Of a stretch of DNA of 64,000 nucleotides, positions 45,901 to 55,569 are shown in pieces. The translations under genes were made by a program, and so were the position numbers. The DNA is from Streptomyces mutabilis. GTDB taxonomy: Bacteria > Actinomycetota > Actinomycetes > Streptomycetales > Streptomycetaceae. How positions within the stretch are numbered: position 1 is the first letter of the stretch; each line of letters begins with the position of its first letter. The notes under the pieces are model-generated. The model was not told the origin of the DNA, did not search any database, and was given only the letters and a program-made list of their open reading frames with translations. Location of the stretch: NCBI RefSeq assembly GCF_014649815.1, contig NZ_BMTT01000004.1, forward strand, positions 401,220 to 465,219, given 5' to 3'.

Positions 45901-46797
45901 TCCTACGGCGGTGTCATCCACGAGATGACCGAGGCGCGCGACGTCCGCATGGGCATGTACGGCCACTCCAACCAGGTCGCCCACCACGCCCTGTACATGT
46001 ACGACGCGGCCGGACAGCCGTACAAGACGCAGAAGAACGTCCGCGAGGTGCTCTCCCGCCTCTACACCGGCAGCGACATCGGCCAGGGCTACCACGGCGA
46101 CGAGGACAACGGCGAGCAGTCGGCCTGGTTCCTCTTCTCCGCCCTCGGCTTCTACCCGCTGGTGATGGGCAGCGGCGAGTACGCGATCGGCTCCCCGCTG
46201 TTCGAGAAGGCGACCGTGCACCTGGAGAACGGCCGCGAGCTGGTCGTCAAGGCGCCGAAGAACAGCGCGAAGAACGTCTACGTGCAGGGCCTGAAGGTCA
46301 ACGGCAAGCGCTGGAACTCCACCGCGCTCCCCCACGACCTGATCGCCAGGGGCGGCGTCCTGGAGTTCGACATGGGCCCGCGGCCGTCCTCGTGGGCCAC
46401 CGGTGAGCACGCGGCGCCGGTGTCGATCACCGAGGACGACGAGGTGCCCGCCCCGCGCTCGGACGCGATCGACGCCGACGGCGCCCTGTTCGACAACACG
46501 TCGGCCACGGAGGCGGCCGTGACCTCGGTGGAACTGCCGGTGTCCGAGAAGGGCGCCGAGGCGGTCCAGTACACGCTGACGTCACCGGCGGACGGCGCGC
46601 AGGCCCCCACCGGCTGGAAGCTCCAGGGTTCGGCCGACGGCACGACTTGGCGGACGCTGGACGAGCGCTCGGGCGAAACCTTCGCCTGGGACCGGCAGAC
46701 CCGGGCGTTCTCGGTGAAGTCGCCGGGGACGTACCAGAAGTACCGCCTCGTCCTCGACGGTGAGCACACGCTGGCGGAGGTGGAGCTGCTGGCTTAG
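42988..46797 (+). CDS. secreted GH92 alpha-1,2-mannosidase with discoidin-like domains
   Basis: Large exported glycosidase of 1269 residues. A signal peptide (about 1-32) is followed by an N-terminal F5/8-type C (CBM32-like) domain (about 75-220, WLTFAPTGWVEFDLDAPAKI and DWTLKGSADGETWRTLD). The GH92 catalytic module spans about 395-1125, with NNFPATAVPHGFNFWTPVT, ASHEPSPWMGDRQTF, WDTYRTTWPAYSFLTP, GMYGHSNQVAHHALYMY and GYHGDEDNGEQSAWFLFSAL. A second discoidin-like domain ends the protein (KLQGSADGTTWRTLDERSGE). It probably trims mannose from N-glycans or fungal mannan. GGGAGG lies at 42971. Confidence 0.92.
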   Translation: MQYRVRHRWGPAVVLTTAFAVAAGSQGAAVALPAAPAKTDREFASSFEADDPAPDWLDTVDTGKDGKKRSSGVDGGYSTGIPGNVTEHVTGVRASGENAGAGEVKENLADNEPTTKWLTFAPTGWVEFDLDAPAKIVKYALTSANDHPERDPRDWTLKGSADGETWRTLDTRSGETFDEPFRTKTYDLAEAAEFQHFRLEFTKNNGAGDALQLGDVQFSTGDTETPVPEDMLSFVDEGPTGSPTAKAGAGFTGTHALRYAGRHTADGRAYSYNKVFDVNVKVDRRTELSYKIFPSMADRDLDYDATNVSVDLAFTDGTYLSDLKATDQHGFPLTPRGQGDAEVLYVNQWNSVRSGIGSVAAGKTVDRILVAYDSPKGPAKFRGWLDDIEIERAKPERPEAHLSDYAVTTRGTNSSGSFSRGNNFPATAVPHGFNFWTPVTNAGSLSWIYEYARGNNDDNLTTLQAFAASHEPSPWMGDRQTFQVMPSAASGTPDTGREERELAFRHENETARPYYYGVRFENGLKAEMAPTDHAAMMRFTYPGDDASVIFDNVEDNAGLTLDKENGTFSGYSDVKSGGSAGATRLFVHGEFDSKVTGGDSSGVKGHLRFDAGRDRTVTLRIATSLISVDQAKDNLRQEIPERASFDEVKRDARKQWDRILGKVEVEGATRDQLTTLYSSLYRLYLYPNAGHEKVDGKYKYASPFSKAVGENTPTETGAKVVDGKVYVNNGFWDTYRTTWPAYSFLTPTKAGELVDGFVQHYKDGGWTSRWSSPGYADLMTGTSSDVAFADAYVKGVDDFDVKSAYDAAVKNATTVPPSSGVGRKGMETSPFLGYTSTATHEGMSWALEGYLNDYGIAKMGEKLYEETGEKRYQEESAYFLDRARDYVNMFDAKAGFFQGKDLAGNWRVDSEKYDPRVWGHDYTETNGWGYAFTAPQDSRGLANLYGGRKGLADKLDEYLSTPETASPEFKGSYGGVIHEMTEARDVRMGMYGHSNQVAHHALYMYDAAGQPYKTQKNVREVLSRLYTGSDIGQGYHGDEDNGEQSAWFLFSALGFYPLVMGSGEYAIGSPLFEKATVHLENGRELVVKAPKNSAKNVYVQGLKVNGKRWNSTALPHDLIARGGVLEFDMGPRPSSWATGEHAAPVSITEDDEVPAPRSDAIDADGALFDNTSATEAAVTSVELPVSEKGAEAVQYTLTSPADGAQAPTGWKLQGSADGTTWRTLDERSGETFAWDRQTRAFSVKSPGTYQKYRLVLDGEHTLAEVELLA

Positions 46798-46814
46798 GCG
46801 GGCCCATCCGAGGG

Positions 46815-46848
46815 GTGGCGGGTTCGGGCGGTGGCCTGAACCCGCCAC
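46815..46848 (+). terminator. terminator hairpin after the GH92 gene
   Basis: GTGGCGGGTTC (46815-46825) pairs with 46838-46848 around a 12-nt loop, and G-U/G-C pairs extend it outward. It starts 17 bp past the stop. Confidence 0.75.
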
Positions 46849-46966
46849 TCCCACGTGCCGCACCGTTCCCCACGCGTGACGGATCCACCGGAATGAGCGG
46901 GCGCCACCGGCGGCCGCCGGGTCGGCGCTCGCGTATCGCGTGTCGCGTACCGTCGGAGGGGGACTC

Positions 46967-47498
46967 ATGCGGACGAACATCGGCAGACGATTCACGGGAC
47001 TGGTCACGGGCGCACCGTTGGCCGCGGGAGCCCTGTTCGCCTCGGCCGCGCCGGTCCGAGCCTACGACCCCGATCCCGGTGTCTGCACGCACTACCGCGA
47101 CACCGACGGCTGCCCGTGCAGCGGCGGCACGCTCACCGATCCGTTCGACGGCACACACGTCGCGCACCTCGCGGGCGGGCTGGCCGTCAGGATGGAGCTG
47201 AACGACGCCGGCTGGTTCGTCGACAAGGTCGAGTTCCACCCGGACGACGAGAAGCTCTGGGTCTACGGCACGAAGAACGACGGCGACACCTTCTACGTGG
47301 CCGTCGGCTACTCGCCCGGCGGTTCGTACCACGACCTGGGCACCTTCTCCGCGCCGGGCACTTCGGACACCCGTGGACCTGACGGTGAAGGATCTCGACA
47401 TCCCGGACGGCGCGTACGTGGACATCACGCTCTACGACGGCTCCGGCCGCGCCGACCACATCGCCGCGGCCCGCGGCACCGGCGCGGCGGTCGCCTGA
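46967..47498 (+). pseudogene. small secreted protein gene with a frameshift
   Basis: ATG 46967 with GGAGG upstream opens a signal peptide (AAGALFASAAPVRA) and a mature part with CTHYRDTDGCPCSGG, FVDKVEFHPDDEKLWVYG and DTFYVAVGYSPGGSYHDLG. At about 47370 the frame changes: a natural continuation, VDLTVKDLDIPDGAYVDITL then YDGSGRADHIAAA, lies in another frame and stops at 47498, while the original frame runs on through unrelated Arg-rich codons to 47626. A 1-nt gain or 2-nt loss near 47369-47373 explains it. Intact length would be about 177 residues. Function unknown. Confidence 0.75.
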
Positions 47499-47515
47499 GC
47501 CGGCACGTGACACGG

Positions 47516-47553
47516 CGATGGCCGCACCCCCGTCGCCGGGGGTGCGGCCATCG
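47516..47553. terminator. terminator hairpin after acnA
   Basis: Perfect 16-bp stem (CGATGGCCGCACCCCC at 47516-47531 with 47538-47553) and a 6-nt loop, 18 bp past the aconitase stop; it can also serve the convergent secreted-protein gene. Confidence 0.85.
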
Positions 47554-47571
47554 ACCGTTGTGCGCCTTCGC

Positions 47572-50304
<2,733 letters not shown>

Positions 50305-50356
50305 TTATGTGCGCGTACCACCGCATCCTGCCGCCACGCCGCCCTGGCCAATCCGC

Positions 50357-50390
50357 TAAGGTAAGGCTAAGTTAGGTCACCCTTACCAGG
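50357..50390 (-). promoter_or_regulatory. iron-box-like (DtxR/DmdR) sequences upstream of acnA
   Basis: TAAGGTAAGGCTAAGTTAG (50357-50375) matches 14 of 19 positions of the DmdR/DtxR consensus TTAGGTTAGGCTAACCTAA. The overlapping TTAGGTCACCCTTACC (50372-50387) keeps the TTAGGT and ACC half-sites, and GGTAAGG (50360-50366) with CCTTACC (50381-50387) forms an inverted repeat. They lie 68-101 bp upstream of the aconitase start. Binding is inferred only from similarity. Confidence 0.45.
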
Positions 50391-50417
50391 GTGGTGGCTG
50401 CGGTACGCCTCGGCAGA

Positions 50418-50435
50418 TATCTCGATGTCGAGATA
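50418..50435. promoter_or_regulatory. perfect palindrome, candidate TamR-type (MarR family) operator
   Basis: TATCTCGATGTCGAGATA is a perfect inverted repeat with a 2-bp centre, 129 bp upstream of acnA. MarR-family TamR is reported, as I recall, to act on the S. coelicolor aconitase promoter; the site shape suits a MarR protein. The same ATCTC-N6-GAGAT spacing recurs at 50830. Confidence 0.5.
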
Positions 50436-50829
50436 ACTCTAGTACATAGGGGCGGACTGGTCATGCCCGGGCGCAGTGTGGCGTGCGCCCCATCCCGGGT
50501 GACCCGTGCGGCCATCAGTACGCCGGACGGGGGTATCCGGGTTGCGCCGGGACCGTGCGCCCGGCTCGACTCGGAAGGAGGCGCGACGCCCCTCACGTTC
50601 CGCAAGACCTTCCGGATCCTCCCCGGAGTGCGGCTGAACATCAAAAGCGCTCGCGGTCCCTCACGACCGGCGGCGGGAACGGCCCGCGCCACACACGCAG
50701 CAGCACCGGACGCCGTACGACATCGAAGGATTTGCCCGGTCCTTTCGGATGGCGCCGCACGACGACCGGCGGGCGCCGCCGGGGCGGTCGTTGAGGCCCG
50801 TCACCCGAGCGGACCCGCCAGGATGCGCC

Positions 50830-50845
50830 ATCTCATATCTGAGAT
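50830..50845 (+). promoter_or_regulatory. operator-like inverted repeat overlapping the HTH-murA promoter
   Basis: ATCTCATATCTGAGAT has the same half-sites and spacing (ATCTC-N6-GAGAT) as the palindrome at 50419-50434. It runs directly into TAGCCT (50845-50850), a good -10 placed 7 nt before the ATG at 50858, so a bound protein would block a leaderless promoter. Confidence 0.5.
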
Positions 50846-50857
50846 AGCCTCAACCTC

Positions 50858-52387
50858 ATGGCAGACGACTACCTCGTACGCATCGGCAAGCTCATCCGTG
50901 ACGCCCGGCAGCACCGAGGCTGGACCCAGTCACAGCTTGCGGAGGCGCTCAACACCAGCCAGAGTGCCGTCAACCGCATCGAGCGCGGCAACCAAAACAT
51001 CAGCCTTGAGATGATCGCCCGTATCGGCGAAGCACTGGACAGCGAAATCGTCTCGCTGGGCTACTCGGGCCCGATGCACCTGCGTGTGGTCGGCGGCCGG
51101 CGCCTCTCCGGCGCCATCGACGTCAAGACCAGCAAGAACGCCTGTGTGGCACTGCTGTGCGCCTCGCTGCTCAACAAGGGGCGCACGGTGCTGCGCCGGG
51201 TCGCCCGCATCGAGGAGGTGTACCGCCTTCTGGAGGTGCTGAACTCCATCGGCGTGCGCACCCGCTGGATCAACGACGGCACCGACCTCGAGATCGTGCC
51301 GCCGGCCGACCTGGACATGGAGGCCATCGACGCCGAGGCCGCCGTCCGCACCCGCTCCATCATCATGTTCCTCGGCCCGCTGCTGCACCGCATGGACCGC
51401 TTCCGGCTGCCCTACGCCGGCGGCTGCGACCTCGGTACCCGCACCATCGAGCCGCACATGATCGCGCTGCGCCGCTTCGGCCTGGACGTCGCCGCGACCG
51501 AGGGCCACTACCACGCGGTGGTCGACCGGCAGGTGCGCCCGAACCGCCCGATCGTGCTCACCGAGCGCGGTGACACGGTCACCGAGAACGCGCTCCTCGC
51601 CGCCGCCCGCCACGACGGCGTCACCGTCATCCGCAACGCCTCCTCCAACTACATGGTCCAGGACCTCTGCTTCTTCCTGGAGGCCCTCGGCGTCCGCGTC
51701 GAAGGCATCGGCACCACCACCCTCACCGTCCACGGCATGCCGGTCATCGACGCCGACGTGGACTACTCCCCCTCCGAGGACCCGGTCGAGGCGATGAGCC
51801 TGCTGGCCGCCGCCGTGGTCACGGAGTCCGAGCTGACGGTCCGCCGGGTCCCCATCGAGTTCCTGGAGATCGAGCTGGCGGTCCTGGAGGAGATGGGCCT
51901 CGACCACGACCGCACCCCGGAGTACTTCGCCGACAACGGCCGCACCCGCCTGGTGGACCTCACCGTCCGCCCCTCCAAGCTCGAAGCGCCGATCGACAAG
52001 ATCCACCCCATGCCCTTCCCGGGCCTGAACATCGACAACGTCCCCTTCTTCGCGGCCATCGCGGCCTCGGCCCAGGGCCAGACCCTCATCCACGACTGGG
52101 TCTACGACAACCGCGCCATCTACCTGACCGACCTCAACCGCCTCGGCGGCCGACTCCAGCTCCTGGACCCACACCGCGTCCTGGTCGAGGGCCCCACCCG
52201 CTGGCGCGCCGCCGAGATGATGTGCCCACCGGCCCTGCGCCCCGCCGTGGTCGTCCTGCTGGCGATGATGGCGGCCGAGGGCACGTCCGTGCTGCGCAAC
52301 GTCTACGTCATCAACCGCGGGTACGAGGACCTGGCGGAGCGGCTGAACTCGATCGGGGCGCAGATCGAGATCTTCCGGGACATTTGA
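50858..52387 (+). CDS. Xre-HTH domain fused to a MurA-like UDP-GlcNAc enolpyruvyl transferase
   Basis: A 509-residue fusion. Residues about 1-70 are a Cro/Xre helix-turn-helix (GWTQSQLAEALNTSQSAVNR). Residues about 72-505 are an EPSP-synthase-fold enzyme like MurA, which adds enolpyruvate to UDP-GlcNAc. It keeps the KN pair (Lys93-Asn94 in TSKNACV) and the catalytic Cys190 with the following Arg in GGCDLGTR. The segment that in E. coli MurA carries the general base (FPTDMQ) reads FPGLNIDNVPFF here, so activity or specificity may differ. The N-terminal HTH suggests regulation of DNA, perhaps of its own promoter. Confidence 0.9.
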   Translation: MADDYLVRIGKLIRDARQHRGWTQSQLAEALNTSQSAVNRIERGNQNISLEMIARIGEALDSEIVSLGYSGPMHLRVVGGRRLSGAIDVKTSKNACVALLCASLLNKGRTVLRRVARIEEVYRLLEVLNSIGVRTRWINDGTDLEIVPPADLDMEAIDAEAAVRTRSIIMFLGPLLHRMDRFRLPYAGGCDLGTRTIEPHMIALRRFGLDVAATEGHYHAVVDRQVRPNRPIVLTERGDTVTENALLAAARHDGVTVIRNASSNYMVQDLCFFLEALGVRVEGIGTTTLTVHGMPVIDADVDYSPSEDPVEAMSLLAAAVVTESELTVRRVPIEFLEIELAVLEEMGLDHDRTPEYFADNGRTRLVDLTVRPSKLEAPIDKIHPMPFPGLNIDNVPFFAAIAASAQGQTLIHDWVYDNRAIYLTDLNRLGGRLQLLDPHRVLVEGPTRWRAAEMMCPPALRPAVVVLLAMMAAEGTSVLRNVYVINRGYEDLAERLNSIGAQIEIFRDI

Positions 52388-52393
52388 TACGGC

Positions 52394-52454
52394 GATGCCG
52401 CCGCACCCCGTCTGACCTGCTTCTTAGCGGGACAGGGAGGGGTGCGGCGGCATC
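52394..52454 (+). terminator. hairpin after HTH-murA, near the edge of the accessory region
   Basis: GATGCCGCCGCACCCC (52394-52409) is exactly complementary to 52439-52454 with a 29-nt loop, 6 bp past the stop. It may be the terminator of the core gene; its position beside an integrase gene also makes it a candidate attachment region. Confidence 0.65.
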
Positions 52455-52475
52455 TCTGGGACTTCTCTGGGACTT
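52454..52475. repeat. tandem 11-bp repeats, possible integrase arm sites
   Basis: CTCTGGGACTT occurs twice head to tail (52454-52464 and 52465-52475), 56 bp from the integrase stop. Such repeats beside an integrase gene are often arm-type binding sites within an attachment site. No matching core sequence was found elsewhere in the window. Confidence 0.5.
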
Positions 52476-52530
52476 TGCGCCTGCGGCGGGCTACGAGCCA
52501 TGTTCCAGGGGCTCTGGCGACCGGCCTCGG

Positions 52531-53778
52531 TTACGCGAAGATCGCGTCGATGGCGGCGCTGCCCCGTGCGCCAGCGCGGGGCAGGAAGTGGGAGTACTTC
52601 CGCAGCGTGAACCCGGGGTCGGAGTGCCCCAGCCAGCGTGCCAGGGAGATGACCGATTCGCCAGCCTCCAGTTCCTCGGAGGCGTAGAAGTGGCGCAGGG
52701 CGTGGAAGCCGTGCTCTCGGGACGGCTCCCACACGCGAGCACCGACCATGCTGGCCTCGTCCAGCGGGGCGATCACTCCTGCCTCGGCCAGAGCGGGCTT
52801 CCACACGTAGGAGTTGAAGTAGTTCCGGTTGATGGCCTTCCGTTCACGCCCCGTCACCAGGAGGCTGTAGGTCCTCGGCCGCCGGTGCTTGGCTTCCACC
52901 GGCGTCTCGGCCGGAGTCGGATCGTCCCAGGGCAGCGTGACCGGCACCGGCGCGAACTGTTCCATGTGCTGCCGGATGGCCCGGGCCACGCTGGCCGGCA
53001 ACGGCACGTCCCGGACCTTGCGCCCCTTGGGGAGAGCGAAACACAGCTTCGCCCGCACCATCTTGATCTGCCGCCGGACGTGCACGACCTCCTTCTCGAA
53101 GTCGATGTCGTCCGCGGAGAGCCCGAGCGCCTCTCCTTGACGGAGCCCGAGACCTGCTCCGATCACGAGGAGGAGCCGGTAGCGATCCGGCAGGGCCTCC
53201 CGTACGGCCAGCACCCGTTCAGGCGGCCACGCCTCAACCCTGCCAGGGGCCGCGGGCGGGGGCCCGACCGTGCTGGACCGACATGGGTTACGTCCGAGGC
53301 GACGATCCTCGACGGCGGCTTGGAGGACGCTGGACAACGTTGCCCAGACCAGGCGGATGGAAGTCGGACCGAGGTCTTTCTCCAGCCGCTTCTTCCAGTG
53401 GCGGAGAACTTCCGTACCGATGGCGTTGAGCGGCTGAGCACCGAGATGGGGAACGATGTGCCGCCGTACCCTCTGCTCGATCCGCTCGATCGTGGACGGG
53501 TCACCGCTCTGGGTGGGCCACCAGTGGGTGGCGATGTAGTCCTTGAGGGAGATGGCCCCGTCGCGGGGATCGACGAACTCGCCTCGGCGTGCGTCGGTCT
53601 GGGCCTGGGCGAGCCAGGTCTTGGCGTCCTGGAGGGCGTCGAAGGAACGGTCCTTGACGCCGGGGATGCCCTTGACGCGGTAGCGGGTGCACTTGCCGTA
53701 CATGGCGGTGCGGTCGCGTTTGCCGGTTTTCGGATTCGGGCGCTTCTTCAGCCATCGGTCTTCTATGTAGCCGGCCAG
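52531..53778 (-). CDS. int: tyrosine site-specific integrase, likely CTG start
   Basis: Integrase of about 415 residues. SAM-like core-binding domain near residues 75-160, then the catalytic domain with Arg213 (LGLRQGEALGL), His359 and Arg362 (HGFHALRHFYAS), His385 (LGHSDPGF) and Tyr395 (LRKYSHF), so it looks active. The conserved N-terminus AGYIEDRWLKKRPNPKTGKR reads in frame only from CTG at 53778-53776, which has AAGGAG 6 nt upstream. Between CTG and the in-frame TAG upstream there is no ATG, GTG or TTG; the next ATG is at 53703 inside the domain. The excisionase gene lies upstream. Confidence 0.88.
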   Translation of the reverse strand: MAGYIEDRWLKKRPNPKTGKRDRTAMYGKCTRYRVKGIPGVKDRSFDALQDAKTWLAQAQTDARRGEFVDPRDGAISLKDYIATHWWPTQSGDPSTIERIEQRVRRHIVPHLGAQPLNAIGTEVLRHWKKRLEKDLGPTSIRLVWATLSSVLQAAVEDRRLGRNPCRSSTVGPPPAAPGRVEAWPPERVLAVREALPDRYRLLLVIGAGLGLRQGEALGLSADDIDFEKEVVHVRRQIKMVRAKLCFALPKGRKVRDVPLPASVARAIRQHMEQFAPVPVTLPWDDPTPAETPVEAKHRRPRTYSLLVTGRERKAINRNYFNSYVWKPALAEAGVIAPLDEASMVGARVWEPSREHGFHALRHFYASEELEAGESVISLARWLGHSDPGFTLRKYSHFLPRAGARGSAAIDAIFA

Positions 53779-53834
53779 GTGGAACTCCTTTGCAATGGGG
53801 GCAGCGGCGGCGTTCTACGACGCAGGAGGCCGTG

Positions 53835-54137
53835 TCAGGCGGTGGTAAAGCGGGCGGAACGCTCCTGAGGTCGGACGCTGAGCGGGTTGAGGGCGGGATT
53901 GGAGCGGGAGTCGGCCTGCTCCTGTTCACGGACCCAGGCGTCGAGGGCTTCCACTCGGTACATGACGCGACCGCGGGGGCCCATGCGGAAGCTCGGCGGT
54001 CCCTGACGGCGGTGGCGCCAGACGTAGAGGGTGTGGGGTGAGAGGCCGAGGTAGTCGGCGGCGTCCTTCACGGTCAGGAAGGCCGTGCGTACGGCCGTGG
54101 AGGAAGCAGTGGGGGCAGGCAAGGGTCGTGCAGGCAT
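53835..54137 (-). CDS. xis: excisionase-like HTH DNA-binding protein (AlpA/MerR type)
   Basis: A 100-residue protein with a winged HTH (about 18-70): AFLTVKDAADYLGLSPHTLY, then VWRHRRQGPPSFRMG and VMYRVEALDAWVREQE. This is the Xis form paired with tyrosine integrases in Streptomyces integrative elements. It ends 56 bp before the integrase start, in the same direction. A disordered tail of about 25 residues follows. Confidence 0.85.
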   Translation of the reverse strand: MPARPLPAPTASSTAVRTAFLTVKDAADYLGLSPHTLYVWRHRRQGPPSFRMGPRGRVMYRVEALDAWVREQEQADSRSNPALNPLSVRPQERSARFTTA

Positions 54138-54259
54138 CTGGGGTTCTCTGTGAGGGACGGGAGAGGGGCGCCCGGCTGGGCGGAAACCATTGGTCCGCCC
54201 AGCCGTTGCCTGTCGTGAGGCAGGGACGAATCACGGCGAAGCCGCGACTCGGAGTACCG

Positions 54260-55357
54260 CTACGGACGCCGTGCGGTCCGATTCGGCTGGCTCGGCAGGT
54301 CAGGAAGGGCCAAAGCGGCTTCGAGTCGGTCCCAAGGGATTTCGTCACGTGTCGGCTTGCGAAGGCAGTCCGCGAAGCGTTCGGCGAGGCGAGGAGCGCT
54401 CATTCCGGCGCATTCGGCCACCGCAAGGATGTGCCCAGCCGTCTGGTCGCCGTTCTTCAGCCACGCAGCGATGCGCGCGTCACGGAGAGCAGAGACATGC
54501 CTGCCGAGCGGTGAGTCGAGTTCATGCGCCTGCAGAACCGCCGCCCGCGCTTGCCGCCAGACCTTCCGGTAGACCTCGGCGGTCAGCGGCCGTCCATCGT
54601 CGAGAGCGAATATCGCGTCCTCCGGGTGGAGATCGCGCCGGATGGTCTCCACCGTCAGGATCGCCGCCAAGTCGCGGCAGAGGGGGACACGCCGTACGGC
54701 GCCCGCGCGGTCCGAATCCTTCTCGCGGCGCTCTTGTGCCTGAGGATGGACCAGGAGCCAACTGGCGCCGTCTTCTGCGATTTCCACGTCTCGAACGCGC
54801 AGCGCCAGGGCTTCCTCCGGGCGCAGTGCCGCGAGAGCGATGGAGGCCAGGAAGGCGCGCAGAACGAGGCCGTCCTGCGGTTGTTCGCCAGCCCAGTCCA
54901 GGATCGCGAAGCACTGCCGATCGGAAAGATGAAACGTTCCTTCACTAACAACTGCGGCCACGGGAAAGCTCCTTGAAGTGAGGTGTGGGAATAGACACAG
55001 CCGTCCGGCCATGGCATGCACATCGCACGGCGACCGGACTTCTCCAATGGTCCGAAGGATCGCCGGTTTGGCTAACCGGCGATCCTCGGCTATGTTGCCC
55101 CGCTCACGCACACACTCTTCCGCGAGCTGATCTAGGTTCGCTTGCTTCGCCGCACGATTCCAGTCCCTTCCGGGATCAACATGTCTGCCGTCGGCGAACC
55201 ACACGACAAACCGCCACGCTGGCGGCAGAATCACCAGAATCGACCCATCGAGCAGTCGGCCCTGAACGGACGGAAACGCCGGAACAGAGCAGGTGCCTTC
55301 TAAACACCTGCTCTGAACTCTTGCCCCAGTAACTCCGGACTTCTGAACCGCCCACAT
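54260..55357 (-). CDS. tyrosine-recombinase-like protein lacking the catalytic tyrosine
   Basis: About 365 residues from ATG 55357; the true start may lie further in. The C-terminal 180 residues align with a tyrosine recombinase: box I Arg in LAALRPEEALALRVRDVE, box II as HVSALRDARIAAWLKNG with the Arg kept, but the expected GHS position is AGMS and the nucleophile position reads ERFADCL, Phe instead of Tyr. The N-terminal part is unrecognised. It is probably an inactive recombinase relative, perhaps an accessory or directionality protein, or a decaying second integrase. It lies 122 bp upstream of xis. Confidence 0.68.
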   Translation of the reverse strand: MWAVQKSGVTGARVQSRCLEGTCSVPAFPSVQGRLLDGSILVILPPAWRFVVWFADGRHVDPGRDWNRAAKQANLDQLAEECVRERGNIAEDRRLAKPAILRTIGEVRSPCDVHAMAGRLCLFPHLTSRSFPVAAVVSEGTFHLSDRQCFAILDWAGEQPQDGLVLRAFLASIALAALRPEEALALRVRDVEIAEDGASWLLVHPQAQERREKDSDRAGAVRRVPLCRDLAAILTVETIRRDLHPEDAIFALDDGRPLTAEVYRKVWRQARAAVLQAHELDSPLGRHVSALRDARIAAWLKNGDQTAGHILAVAECAGMSAPRLAERFADCLRKPTRDEIPWDRLEAALALPDLPSQPNRTARRP

Positions 55358-55569
55358 CGGCGAGATCGACACGCAGAGAAAGATCGCCGAAACCAAGGGC
55401 GAGATCGTCGAAGCCTTTGCCCGCCCGACGGACTCGCCGTCCCAAGCTCTGACGACCTCCACGTCACGGCCACGGTCGAACGCACCGACGCCCGCGCCTC
55501 ACCTACGGCCTGGACACAACCGTCGGGATTCGCGCCACCGACCGCCCTCAACGACCGGGGTCGGCCCTC
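55358..55569. other. intergenic DNA with a short coding-like remnant
   Basis: A 212-bp stretch. On the plus strand from about 55351, HIGEIDTQRKIAETKGEIVE and FARPTDSPSQAL read as a plausible coiled-coil tail with no start codon, probably a fragment of a lost gene. No RNA gene is seen. Confidence 0.4.

Noticed and set aside
42925-46410. 1161-codon minus-strand frame opposite the GH92 gene
   Set aside because: Repetitive Val/Arg/Gly/Leu composition and no motifs; the plus strand encodes a recognisable mannosidase throughout.
50391-51014. Open frame in the acnA/HTH-murA gap as a small gene
   Set aside because: No ribosome binding site, low-complexity composition and overlap with the HTH-murA start; the region carries operator-like sequences instead.
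52391-52530. tRNA gene as the integrase attachment target
   Set aside because: The hairpin and flanks do not give a cloverleaf or a T-arm GTTCGA box; no tRNA was found in the window.
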